This document shows, piece by piece, positions 32,709 through 46,690 of a stretch of DNA of 64,000 nucleotides; position 1 is the stretch's first letter, and the number at the start of each line of letters is the position of its first letter. This DNA is from Dryococelus australis (lineage: Eukaryota; Arthropoda; Insecta; Phasmatodea; Phasmatidae): contig CM056993.1 of NCBI GenBank assembly GCA_029891345.1, positions 275,642,900 through 275,706,899 of the forward strand. The letters are read 5' to 3'. The notes under the pieces are model-generated. The model was not told the origin of the DNA, searched no databases, and saw only the letters and a list, made by a program, of their open reading frames with translations. The position numbers and the translations under genes were made by a program.

Positions 32709-35700
32709 TCACTCTTTCTCAATTTTGTAGTGTCCCCATGGTAGTGTATTAATATTATCTTTAAGAATAAATCTTTTAAGATCTTTGAGACTTAATGCTT
32801 TTTTTTCTCAACTCAATCGTATACAGTTCATGCTTCTTACTTTTAATAAGACTCATACTTTTGTACAATACTTTTTTACCAAACACTTTTTGTATTCACC
32901 AAATCTAATCTCATTTCTGACTGCAGTGTTTTTCACACCCTTTGCTCATTTCTTTACACCACCTTCCACATATGTTATATATATTTTCGATTTCAATCCA
33001 ATAAATTCTTCCATTATTTTTCCATTACATTCATCTTTCATTTTTCCAATAATCTTTTTGTTAACTAACTGTATACCATATGGGTTATCTTTTTATAGTC
33101 AGAAGTATCAAAATGATCGACCATTTCTTTCATGTCACTGTAGAAGTCTGATGTTTTTATATAATAGATGTATGAATCAGTATGTTGGTGGCACATTTCA
33201 ATATTTTCCCCATACTTTGATTTCATTATGTTATAGTGAAAATCGTACATTAAGACTTTCGATAGATCAAGTATGCTCATTCCAACATAAATGGGTTTGT
33301 TAAAGCACAGTTTTATTTTATTCATATGAACTGCAACCAAAGAGTTAGTAAATATAGTCCTATCTTTAAAGTTGGGTTTAGCCACTAGTTTATCCATTTG
33401 CTTAGAACTTGTGCACAGCCGTATTTCCACTCTGTTTCTAATATTTTCCATTTTTTTTTCCAAAAACAGAATTGTTCATTAATTTGTAGAAATCTTTTTC
33501 AAAGTCATTTGTAGACTTTGATCGCATATTTGTGTTTAGATCAATATAGGACTTGAGTCAATCTGATTGATCAAAATCCAGAACTCTATGGATCTTTTTC
33601 AACTTCATTCCAAGAGATACATATTGCTTAAGATTTAAATAGTGTAATACATATTTTTCTTTATCATACACAGTAGTCAAGAGTTTGGGATTTTTTGAAC
33701 CTTCCGGTATTTTATTCTCTGGTTCCAATGACAGAACTTTGTGGAGATTGTGTAGTTCATGTGGGTATTCCAAATCAACATCCAATATATACCCTTTGCT
33801 AGCATCATCTTCTATTTTTGTTACATCTACATTTGTATTTCTCCACTTAAACCCACCATAGGGTAAATACTGGCTCTTAGCCCATCCATATAAGTTATTG
33901 GTACCCAGATATGTAAGATAAAAGATTTCCTTTGTACTATCATAAGCATTCATATATTTACTATTTGCTTTAGCATATGGCTTATAACATTGTGAAATTC
34001 CACCACGAACACCTTTTTCTACCATCAAATCATGTCGTAATCTGTTAATAATTCTAGTTCTATTTTAGTATGTTTGAGCATAGCACCCCACGCTAACCCT
34101 GGGGCTGTAAAATACCATGCTGGATCTAGCTTATATGTTTTGAGACATACATCTCTAGAATTTTCCATTATATCAGACAATATCAATACATCAGATTAGT
34201 TATAGAGTTCTGTGTACTCTCTTAGAGATTTTATGTTGAATTTTTCCCACACCTTTCTCGCAAATTCGTAATCTTCTTCTGTAATGTCACATTTGTTGAG
34301 TTTGTTGTAAAATACATCTTTGGATGGAAGTGATGTCTCACTAAATTTTTCATTACTATCCCTGTAGTCATATGGATAAACACCTATTCTTATAACAAAG
34401 TCAAGAAGTTCATTAGAAAAATGCTTACATGTTTCTCGGAATTGGCTTCTGGAAAGGTTGCTAGAGAGTTTATCGATACTACTAGCCATAAATTTAAATT
34501 AGTCAATAAATCTAATATTTACATTTTCACATACATGTTTTGTAAAAGAAATATATTTTTCTTCGTTGTTGGGAATTAGGTCAATTTTATTTTCATCGAT
34601 GCCAAGATCTCTTATGAATAAATGTGTGTCATAACCATATAGATTGTGTGTAAACGATGGGACAAAACATGGATTTCTATACGATAAGTTACAATCTCTG
34701 TGTGCAGCTCCCCTAAATTTCCCCGTAAGGTGATCATGATCTCTCGCAGACTCACCATTCAAAGACTTTTCACATATATGACAATGGGTAGCTGTATCAT
34801 AAACAAGTTGTTCTTTCTGAGTTAGTAGAAGCATTGGTTTTTCATTTGTGTATATATCACCATTATACTTTGCTTCTTCCATTAGCATTTTAACGAATAC
34901 AGTAGATGCATCAGATCCTTCATAAGTTACTGATGGTTTATGGTAGCCATGTTCGTATTTTACATAGTAACAGAAGCTAATAGGCTCGTGTTTTTGGTAT
35001 GGTTTCGTGTAGGATTCGTTGGGGTTTGGTTGGCAAGTTTCAATTTTAGCCAACAAACATTCAAAATCAGCATATATCACAAATGGAACTCTCAAAGAAT
35101 AATTTTTGTTTTTAAATCTTAATGTGTCTTTTTTTCTTTTAGATAGTAGTTCAACTCTAACACCATCATGATCTCGGCAGTCTTGTTCGTGATCTTTTAG
35201 CTTACTAACAGAGTAGAAATGTTGCAAACATCTAGCGCATATATATATTTTTGTGACCATTATTTGATATTTTGATGCGATAAGTCTCGAAAGACTTCTT
35301 ATCTAGTAGTAGTGGTCATTCTTTTGTCTTTGATTAAGTGTAGGTTAATGTGCTTATCCGTCTTATTTTTTGTTGTTTTTATTGGGGAGATTATATATTT
35401 CTTACCACCATCTCTTTCTTTGTATGCGTATACATTAATAGAAATTCCACTTCTTTTCTCAAAGGTTGGTATGCTATCCAATTTCATTGGAAATTCCAAA
35501 CCCTTAAGTACATCATCAAACTCATGTTCGTAAGCTATGTATTTATTCGCTCTTTGGAGGTTTCTTTGTACTTGATGCAATGCAGCTAGAACAGACCACA
35601 AAAAACATTTTTGATCATTGTTCCTAACTTTAATTACCGCCTGCTTAGCTTTGATTTTTTCTGGGAGATCAACATAAGAATGGTACATATTTATTGGTAC

Positions 35701-36264
35701 ATATTTATTTATTCGCACTTCTAGTTTAAATATTCTGTTGAGTACCCACTGAGATCCCTTTGCTTCGAAAGCCCCCATCTCAGCTATGATTTTCGATATG
35801 CTGTTGGCATAATATTCTTCCAGATTAGTCGATTGCAGTATAATTTCGTTCTTTGTTTTAAAGGAGCTTTCTACATATTCAATATGCCCACCAATTCCAT
35901 TTTTGTACTCAGTGAAGAGTTTCATGTTCACTTTGAGTGATTTTAAATGTAAATTAATTAGTCCCATGATAGTTTCTTTTAGATTGTTTAGGAAATGATA
36001 TGGGTCTTTGTATGTATTCACATTCTTTACAGCATAAGTCTTGATCCTACTTTGAAATGCTGTTTCGATTTTTTCTACACTGAATCTGAGTGTGTACTTA
36101 TGAATTTTACTTCTCAAGTGACTTCTTATGAGAGATGTTTTGTAAAAGTGAATACAAGTTTCACACTTGACATACTTCTCTTGAGGTTTCTTCTTCTTTG
36201 TTTTCACAAAAATATCTTTCTTAAATTTATATTCTTTCCAAACATTACCAGTTGCGTTAGCCAT
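32709..36264 (-). pseudogene. Polinton protein-primed DNA polymerase B, near full length, inactive
   Basis: It runs from MANATGNVWKEYKF (36264) to the TGA at 32711-32709, about 1,185 codons. The N-terminal part has CETCIHFYKTSLIRSHLRSK and NNDQKCFLWSVLAALH. Next come a zinc finger (CARCLQHFYSVSKLKDHEQD), Exo I YADFEC, an HNH-like zinc insert (CHICEKSL, RDHDHLTGKFRGAAHRDCN) and Exo II (THNLYGYDTH). Exo III (YTELYN-stop-SDVLIL) follows. Motif A reads YLGTNNLYGWA with Gly (GGT, 33903-33905) for the catalytic Asp. Motif B is MNNSVFGK. Motif C reads HTDS with His (CAT, 33182-33184) for the first Asp. It ends with a thumb region (NTLPWGHYKI). Stops are at 34499, 34196 and 33558; frameshifts lie near 35280, 34028, 33465 (A-run) and 33070. 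It would replicate the element; this copy is dead. Confidence 0.93.
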
Positions 36265-36317
36265 TTCATTGCCATGGTCGTCATCATATTAGACATCAGT
36301 TGATTTTTATTTGTGCT

Positions 36318-36614
36318 CATTTATTATATACAATATTTTATTTTTTACGATTTCAAATTATTTAAGCCACTTTTTTTTGCGGTGTGCTCAACCGCAATTT
36401 TTTACACGTATTTTTGCAGATGCACTCAAACGCAAAGTTTAACTCTTTTTTTTTTCTAAAGACTACGATCTAACCAAACGAAATTTTTCCATTCACTTTT
36501 TTGCGGTTGTGCTCAAACGTAACTTTTTAATCCACCTTTTTGCAACTGCTCCCAAACGCAACTTTTTGAGCCACTTTTATGCGTTTGTGTTCAAATCGGC
36601 ATTTCTATACTACT
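36318..36614. repeat. Polinton right terminal inverted repeat with expanded subrepeats
   Basis: Complementary to 25153-25322 at both its outer part (36490-36614) and its inner part (36318-36385). Between them about 105 bp extra consists of more copies of a 38-40-bp unit (ccactttttgcggttgtgct, then caaacgcaactttttgag). The arms therefore differ in unit number (about three left, about five right). Confidence 0.9.
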
Positions 36615-36784
36615 CGCATGGTGTATGAAAGTAAAATTAACGCTGTTTCAAATTTAGAATTTGACATTTCGAAAAGCTCCATTTGTTGAAAGTCACCTTT
36701 ACAGAAATATGTCACTACTACGAAAAGTTTTTTTAACACGTAATTAAATCACATCTCAACTAAGAAGAAATCGTCACTTGGTGG

Positions 36785-37044
36785 TAGAGTGACTGAGTGA
36801 AGAGATTTGGGTGGCTCTTAGCATCGAGGTCTTGAGAGCCAATGAGGCTGAAACAAGATGAATATGGAGCAACGTTGGAATGGAAGGGCGGGGGACACTA
36901 GAAATCCCCGAGAAAACCCGGCAACCAGCGGCATCGTTCGGCATTATTCCCACTTGCGAAAATCCGGGAGCGACCCCGCCGGGAATCGAACCCGGTTCGC
37001 CTTGGTGGGAGGACAGTGGTCTGACTATTACTACACCGCGGCCC
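36785..37044 (-). mobile_element. tRNA-headed SINE with target duplications, beside the Polinton
   Basis: Reverse copy. On the minus strand B box gggttcgattcccggcggg, body tgccgctggttgccggg, tail gctctcaagacctcgatgc. It is flanked by cacttggtgg at 36775-36784 and 37045-37054. Inserted about 160 bp right of the Polinton end. Confidence 0.92.
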
Positions 37045-37054
37045 CACTTGGTGG

Positions 37055-37849
37055 CTAGATGTAACTCCGTGCTAATCGTAGTGTTGTTGAAGCTCCTTTC
37101 AGAGATATCTTCAAAGACATATGGCAGCCATATCAAACATCTGTATAACAACTTAATGTCTTGTTCTTCCAAATGAGTTGAAAGGGCCAAATAATATTAC
37201 GTTTGATATTTCAGTAATAGCGCAAAACTTGACAGCAGTTTTCCAAGTTTCAGCTATTTTAGGGATGAAATAATTCCCGTGGAACAAACGTAAAAGTAAT
37301 GAAAATTCTCAACCAGGAATTTTTGCAGAGCCGAGCGTGCTGGTAAGTATACTAGTAGTGAACGAAAAAATTATCTCACTGGTTTACGAAAGACTTGCTA
37401 AAAATACTATCTCCAGACTCAAGATAATTAAAGAGAAAAAACATAATTGTGAAATCAAGTAAGGAAATAACTATTATATGATTTTACTATAGCAATATGT
37501 GATCAATAACCCGAAAGATAGAAGCATAAGAAAAGAATATGCTTTCTGTAATGGAAAAAAATCGCAAAATAAGTAATGGTAAAAGAATGATTAACTAAAA
37601 AATTCTATTGAGGTAAAGATAGCGGAGTAGGATACGAGTATTCATCTCATATATGCTGCGGTTGAAACATATGTATCGCATGTCAACTGTTTTCAGAGAG
37701 GCTCTGGACCTACAAAGCCCTCCTTTGTTTGTCCACCTCAGCCAGCAGTGTGCTGCCCGGGAAGTCGTTCAAATAAAACTTCAACCTTCTCTTTTTCCAG
37801 CGGAGTTAATGTATTCACGTCATCGGTCCCTTTCTTCCCACGCTTATAC
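37055..37849. other. Intergenic, no gene recognised
   Basis: AT-rich; a GC-richer patch at 37650-37850 leads into the 71-bp tandem repeat. No supported coding region. Confidence 0.4.
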
Positions 37850-38062
37850 GTGCCTTCATGAGCACGTTCCACACGTCTTGTACGAGTTCTCTGTCGCAGT
37901 ACTACAGGTAGCCATTATACGTGTCTTCACGAGCACGTTCCACACGTCTTGTACGAGTTCTCTGTCGCAGTACTTCAGGTAGCCATTATACGTGCCTTCA
38001 CGAGCACGTTCCACACGTCTTGTACGAGTTCTCTGTCGCAGTACTACAGGTAGCCATTATAC
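37850..38062. repeat. Tandem repeat, 3 x 71 bp, nearly identical
   Basis: Units start at 37850, 37921 and 37992. Each reads gtgccttcacgagcacgttc, cacacgtcttgtacgagttc, tctgtcgcagtactacaggt, agccattatac with one to three differences. Seventy-one is not a multiple of three, so the array is not a conserved coding repeat. Confidence 0.95.
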
Positions 38063-39030
38063 GGCATGCTTTCACAGACCACTAGGAAAAATTTCCTGTG
38101 GAAACGTGCTTATTATATTTACACTATATGACATCAAGTGTAATATCACGTTTCTTTTTTTCGCAAAGTTTAGGGGGAAAAACATTCGTAGAGATTGCAG
38201 TAAAAAAAATCATTTAGAATTATTTTTCGAGTATTTAATTTTCTTTCTGAGTTCTTTCAGAAAATGATTGGAAGTAAGAGGCAAGAGTTACCGAATCTAT
38301 TATGTTCAATTTATTTTCAAATTTCGTTCCAGAATTATATATATATACACACGGGAAAACACCCGCATGACGAAAATTAAAGAATCTTTTCGGGAACACT
38401 TTTTATAAACTGGAAGCGCAGAAAACTTACTAGCAAATTTACCTAGAGATTCCATGAATTTGCGGAGGGTTCTTCGAAATTCTACGTGAACTGCGTTATT
38501 GAAAAAGTAACGCGTCGGTAATAATTTTTAACAGATTTATGAATAATGTTTTATCAAAAATTTTACGTACTGTCACGGAAAATATTCCTGACAGTGTACG
38601 CCTCTGCCTATTTTCTTTCCTTCCGTCACATACAAAATTTACGTTGCCATGTCTATATTCACACATCGATCAGGTGAAACTGTTAAATTGTAAGGAACTT
38701 AAATGCGTAACAAATGAGTAAATTCTTATTCCTCGTGCGCATAATTAAAAAATTAATTGATTTACCTAAGTGCCCTATGTAAACATAAGACTGTTAACAC
38801 GACGTTAAGGCGTGGAAATGATTTCCTGATTCGCTGCCAGCTGAAAATTATCAGCTGACAAAATATAAGCAATTACAGACAGTTCCTTTTTAAAAGTTTG
38901 ATTTTATTAAAGGGATTCAATAAATCGCGAATAGCATTTAGTCACCCTAATAATTAATTAATCAATCCACTTTTCTCTGCACATTCATGCTAGTTACTTT
39001 CAATGAGGTACTCAAAGCATTAAACTGTAG
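38063..39030. other. AT-rich intergenic
   Basis: Nothing recognised beyond short random ORFs. Confidence 0.4.
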
Positions 39031-39212
39031 ACCAGGCTAACCGCGTTCAACTTCCGGTGGGGTCACTTCCGGATTTTGCACGTGGGAATAGTGCCTGACG
39101 ATGCCGCTAGTCAGCGGGTTTTCTCAGGGATCTCCCATTTCTCCTCACCCACGCATTCCGGCGCCGTTTCATATCCACCTCATTTCACCCCCATTTCTCT
39201 CTCCACTTCACA
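39031..39212 (+). mobile_element. Old, diverged SINE fragment
   Basis: Remnants of the head (aggctaaccgcgttcaactt), body (gatgccgctagtcagcggg, ttttctcagggatctccca) and cattccggcgccg. The tail is eroded. No clear target duplications. Boundaries approximate. Confidence 0.75.
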
Positions 39213-41976
<2,764 letters not shown>

Positions 41977-42519
41977 ACAGACGCAAAAGTTTTTAATTGG
42001 GTATTGGTGTGTTCCCCAACTGCCAGGTATTGGAAAATATCATTTTGTAAGTAAAACACCAATTACTCGAAAACGATGAGATTTAGAGTATTTACACAAG
42101 GCGACATCTTTTTTATTGCGACATGAGGATTAATAATCCATATACATCCAATAGATATCCAGTATGCTACCGCGACATGATGTTCGTTCTAAATAGGGGT
42201 AGTAACAGTTACTATTTACATTAAATAATTTTATGACAGCGACAAGTGTTGTAATGTTTGAAGAAATTTGTTCAGTTAACCTTTGTCCATACAATCGGTG
42301 TTCCATCTTATCTCCAATATTTGCAACAAACAAGTGTTCCAGGTCCAACTTCAAAGATGTGTACCACCCTTAGTATTCACTTTAGACCATAAATTGTGTA
42401 TATGTTTCCAACTTATTTATTCGTGATTAACCTGCAGACGAAGTTTGTCAGTCCAATTTAGATACATTCTGTATAATACTCCTTCAAAGAAAAATTTAAA
42501 AATATTCTCCTTGTTGGTT

Positions 42520-42805
42520 GGGGCCGTGGTTAGTGTAACTTCTAGAACGCTCGCCTCCCACCAAGACTAACGGGGCTCGATTCCCAGCGGGGCCACTACT
42601 GGATATATTTGTTTGTGGGAATCGTGCGGTACGATGCCGCTGGTCGGCAGGTTTTCTCCGGGATCTCCCTTTTCCCCCGTCCTTGCATTCCAGCGCTGCC
42701 CATCTCTCAACCGTCATCGTCTCTCAAGGGCTCGTTTTACAGAGGCATCGTCTCTCAAGGGCTCGTTTTACAGAGGCGTTCACATCTCTCCAATCCAATT
42801 TGGCT
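42520..42805 (+). mobile_element. SINE copy with an internal 30-bp tail duplication
   Basis: Head ggccgtggttagtg and ggggctcgattcccagcggg; body gatgccgctggtcggcagg; cattccagcgctgcc. In the tail the unit catcgtctctcaagggctcg plus ttttacagagg occurs twice in tandem (about 42714-42745 and 42746-42777). Boundaries approximate; no clear target duplication seen. Confidence 0.85.
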
Positions 42806-44834
42806 GTATCTCCTAAGTCCCGATCACACTGTCACATTTTCGCTTTCAACTATATCCGACGATAAAATGTGAAAACAATATACAGCCATCAAATTTTTCC
42901 TTCCAACAAATTTGATCAAATAATCTTAAATGTGTTTGAAAATGTTTCACACTGTAAAATTTTTTCACTGGAGAATATAATTTGAATTATTATTTTTAAA
43001 TGATCTCCAAAGGAGATATTGCTTTGGTTTTCCAATGCAGTCCATAACAAGAAGAAGTGTAAGGAAAGTTGTATTATATTTTCGCTTCTTTACTATATTC
43101 GAATTTGATATATCAGAAATGTTTCCTGCATAATGAAATTTGATACCTCTGAGTTCGCGATATTACGTGCAACAAAAACTAAAATAGCGTTCATGCCCAA
43201 ATAGCCTCTACATAAATTAATTATCTCTAAAACCTACTTCGTTTCCAGCAATTTTTCGTTATTTTAAAGTTTCTTGACGTCCATTTTTGTCGTGCATGAT
43301 TCTGATTCGCTGAGACCGTCGAACATCAAAGAAATTTTATAACCGGCTCAGTCTTAAAATTTTTGATGGAAACTGAAGGCATCCAACTTTCTCAGACAAA
43401 TATGGCGGCGTTTATGACGTTTCGATGCCGTCATAACTGTCCAACTTTATTTGACCTAATTTATTGGAAGCAGTTGACGGAAAATTCGGACAGTGTGGCA
43501 TGAGTTTTAGACATTTTATTTTCGCGTGCTTCGACTGCTCGTATCACAAGACCTCTAAAGTCACGCTATTCCTTTTTTTTTTTTTTTTTTTGTTGCAGTC
43601 ACAAACGCTCGTAATTGTTACGCCAGGGACGAAAGCGAAGACCAATATGACAGGTGATCTTTGAGGAGTATGCACGTATATACTCGGGGCTACGTTCATA
43701 TGGAAATGTATATGCTCTTGCAGACAAAGCTCACACTTTTATAGTATTCTATTTCGCAAGACTTTATAGGAATCTAAGTGAAAAATGAAAACAAGTCAAC
43801 ATTTCAGTTTTCAGAGTAAAATTGTATTTTTCTATAATTTTTCAAACGAACTAGATGGATTGTAAAACTTGTTGCTTCTATCGCGATACATTAGTTGGTA
43901 CACTGCGAACGCGTGGCTTCATTGGTCGGCGGTCAGCCAATAATAAACGTATTGCAGAGTGCAGTAGGCGTGTTCGGTGTAGCCAGGGTTAATAGTACAG
44001 TGGGAAGTGGGAAAACAGAGATCAACCAAAATGATATTGCTGTAGTGTAGAATATGAGCAGCTCACTTCAAACTTGTCCTCGGTGCTAGTGAATTTGTGC
44101 CGTCCTCTAAGCGTTTAAAGAGTTCCGCCTGGTTGGCGCACGAAATGCGAGTCACAGGCTTAGTTGAGAACACTTGACTAAAGAGCAGTTTAATATTTTG
44201 TATTCGTGTCAACTCACAAAAAGCACGTAAGAAACGTTTCGTATCCAAAGACAAGTTTCAAGTACTCATTTCGCCGCTGAAATATTTTTTAGGTGTAAAA
44301 ATGGCTAAAACGGGGGTTTTTCGTAGTCAGTTTTAACTGCGAAATTTTCTATATATAAACACCAGAGTTGTCTTCAGACACGCAACATACATTTATTTTT
44401 ATTAGCGTGTCGTAGAAATATAGGTGAGACGACGACGGAAAGACGGTACGCCAGTTGGGGCGGGGCGCCTTGTGCGTAAGGCGATGTGGCCTGTGGCGAG
44501 TGAGGAAGAGTCGGCCTTAGAACTGACGCGTTACGAGGCCACGAATGCACAGAACAGCAGCAGACATGTGGAATAACCCTTAACCCTTTCAGAGCCACTT
44601 TAATTTACTATTTCAGGTGTTGCAAACAGAAGATTTTCTGATGTGCGCTGTACTTAAGTTGACACAACTTGTTTCGTTGCCACAGCCAGTGAGCTGTAGG
44701 CTAAATATTCAGCTACAGTAATATGTACCAATCATGACCTCGACCAGTAAGACGATTTGCGAATCATTTATCCACAGGTAAGATCATTGGTCGTTGAGTT
44801 TCGCAGTGTGCAGTAAGTACAGACCAAACGTACC
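42806..44834. other. Intergenic, no gene recognised
   Basis: Mixed composition. A poly-T run near 43573-43591. Short ORFs without family resemblance. Confidence 0.4.
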
Positions 44835-45075
44835 TATAGGCTGTTCACGGTAAAGTGAGCACTTATTAAGGCCCTCCTAAATTTTTGCTTTCACCCAATT
44901 TCTATCTTTCTGCTGCTTTTTAATATAAGTATTGCAATGCGACCAATAAACAGAGTGTATACATTTCACCACTCTCTAAATTAATGCCTAGTGTTGCGAT
45001 AAGATATATTTAATAGTAATTAATGCCTGTCCTGAGGGCCTTGAAACGTGCTCACTTTACCGTGAATAGCCTATA
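44835..45075. mobile_element. MITE, CACGGTAAAGTGAGCAC family, best-preserved copy
   Basis: The left end is tataggctgttcacggtaaa then gtgagcac. The right end is gtgctcactttaccgtgaat then agcctata. Inverted repeats extend about 45 bp inward (ttaaggccctcct / gagggccttgaa). 241 bp with no ORF; the sequence reads TATAGG...CCTATA at its borders. Confidence 0.9.
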
Positions 45076-45467
45076 GACGTGCTTAATGTACACAATTGTG
45101 TACACTGGGTCTGAATGGGTTACCTAAGGTTTATTCTGCTCAGGTTGGGAAGCTCAATGCTTTTAGTTCGGCAACTACAATTTTTCGCCACTAGATAAGC
45201 GCTAGTGTTGCATTGTGTACTGTATTTTTTCTGTTTTCTACATTACAAACCAAAATAATTCCAATAATCATGAATCAAATATAAAATAACTACTAAGTAA
45301 ATTCCTTCTCGTTTATTATTCATGTACGTAAAAATTTTATTTAAAAGTGACCTATTTGGAACACTAGCGTTTACCTAGCGGTTGAAATGTTCCCTATTTC
45401 AAACTCTCCCAGAAGAAAAGTCGTTTTGTTTCTAACCTGAGTTAGTTGGAACTGCGCGTCCAAGGTT

Positions 45468-45875
45468 AAGAAGCGAGGGAGCAATACGGGCGACACTAAC
45501 ACGCACGCCTAGTGTCTCATCGCTCCTACGCGCATGGCGTGCAGTGTTTCCGGCGTGACGCTGTACTGTGTAAATTATATCTGGAACAGTGGGGTTTTAT
45601 TACACGCGATGAAAGACCACAGATTAAACTACGTCCGTATCTTTGTACTTTTCTCTTGCCGTTTAAGGAAACTGCTCAGGTAAACTTTAAAAATGCGATA
45701 TTTGACCGTCTTCGACAATTTTTTTTCTCCAAGAATATACTAAATATGACGAACGTAAAATAATAGGGACATAGATAATTGTTTTTTTAAATCTTTTCTG
45801 ACAAAAAGTTGTATTTGCAGAATATTTATTTGCCGAGATACGCGTATTCGCGCAAACACCAATTTCATTTTAAAA
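45468..45875 (+). repeat. Dispersed direct repeat, copy 1
   Basis: Homologous to 48797-49182 in the same orientation: aagaagcgagggagc, cactaacacgcac, tcatcgctcctacgcg, tgcagtgtttccg, ttttattacacgcgatgaaa, tttgaccgtcttc, gagatacgcgtattcgcgca. Roughly 75-80% similar by eye, with indels. Unknown repeat family; no intact ORF shared by the two copies. Confidence 0.8.
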
Positions 45876-46560
45876 AAAGTGTAGGTCCACATAACTCTTA
45901 ACTACGAGCGAGAGCCGAGTCGCGCCGAACAGTCTGCATTCACGGCGCAGCTCACGTGCGGGCTCGACCCCACATTACCGCCCTAATCAATACCGTCACC
46001 TGCACACGCATAAACAATGCACGAACGTTCACGAGGGTGGGGGCGAAGGTGCTGTCACGTAAACAGTTCTCACGTCATGGGTTAATATGCACGCATATGC
46101 CACAGCCCCCTCCTCCTCATCATCATCCTCCGTCGCATACCTCATAGATCTGACGTCGACGACGAAATCGTTAGTCAAGTGGTCAACTGACCTACTTGCC
46201 GACTCGCTGTGTGGGAGTTTCATTCTTTCAAGACTGCGCCCCGTGCAGGGAAAATAATTAATAGTCGTTAAAACCGCCGCGGCAAGGGCCACAGGCGAAT
46301 GCCATATTTTTTTTGCCAATTTTCCGAAGGTAAGAAAGGCTTTCCTGTGTATGCCTTTGTGTATGCACCTGTGCGTGTACCCATCCCCCCCTTTCTCCCT
46401 CAACCCTTATCCATCCCATCATCCGGCCATTTTGTTCTTCTAATTTTGAACACGTGTACTGAATTTCACCAAACTCGGTACAAAAAGTACTTAGTATGGG
46501 CATCTGACTATTATAGTTCCTGGCCACGCTGGTCACTTACTTTCAAAATTGCGGTAATTA

Positions 46561-46608
46561 TAACATTTAGGATGATACGTATATATATATACGTATCACC
46601 CTAAATGT

Positions 46609-46610
<2 letters not shown>
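46561..46610. repeat. 50-bp palindrome, nearly perfect
   Basis: taacatttaggatgatacgt and acgtatcaccctaaatgtta are mirror arms around atatatatat. One mismatch pair. It abuts the TA microsatellite and could extrude as a hairpin. Confidence 0.9.

Positions 46611-46688
<78 letters not shown>
46611..46688. repeat. (TA)n microsatellite
   Basis: About 39 TA units without interruption. Confidence 0.98.

Positions 46689-46690
<2 letters not shown>

Larger units (their letters stand above)
25153..36614. mobile_element. Polinton/Maverick (adintovirus-type) element, degenerate but end-to-end
   Basis: The ends are inverted repeats beginning AGTAGTATAGAAATGCCG. Flanking 6-bp direct repeats are cacatg (25147-25152) and cgcatg (36615-36620), one mismatch. 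AG...CT ends and 6-bp duplications are Polinton hallmarks. Recognised genes are protein-primed DNA polymerase B, RVE integrase with chromodomain, adenain-type protease, FtsK/HerA-type packaging ATPase, double-jelly-roll major capsid, penton-like minor capsid, PX, a phospholipase-A2-like gene and small accessory ORFs. At 11.46 kb it is shorter than the usual 15-20 kb; the integrase amino terminus is missing, but polymerase is nearly full length. Frameshifts, stops and lost catalytic residues make it an inactive fossil of a virus-like element. Composition is AT-rich, unlike the SINEs and the ferlin exon. Confidence 0.96.

Noticed and set aside
37850..38062. CRISPR-like array
   Set aside because: Units are contiguous 71-bp tandem copies without distinct spacers, in a eukaryotic genome.
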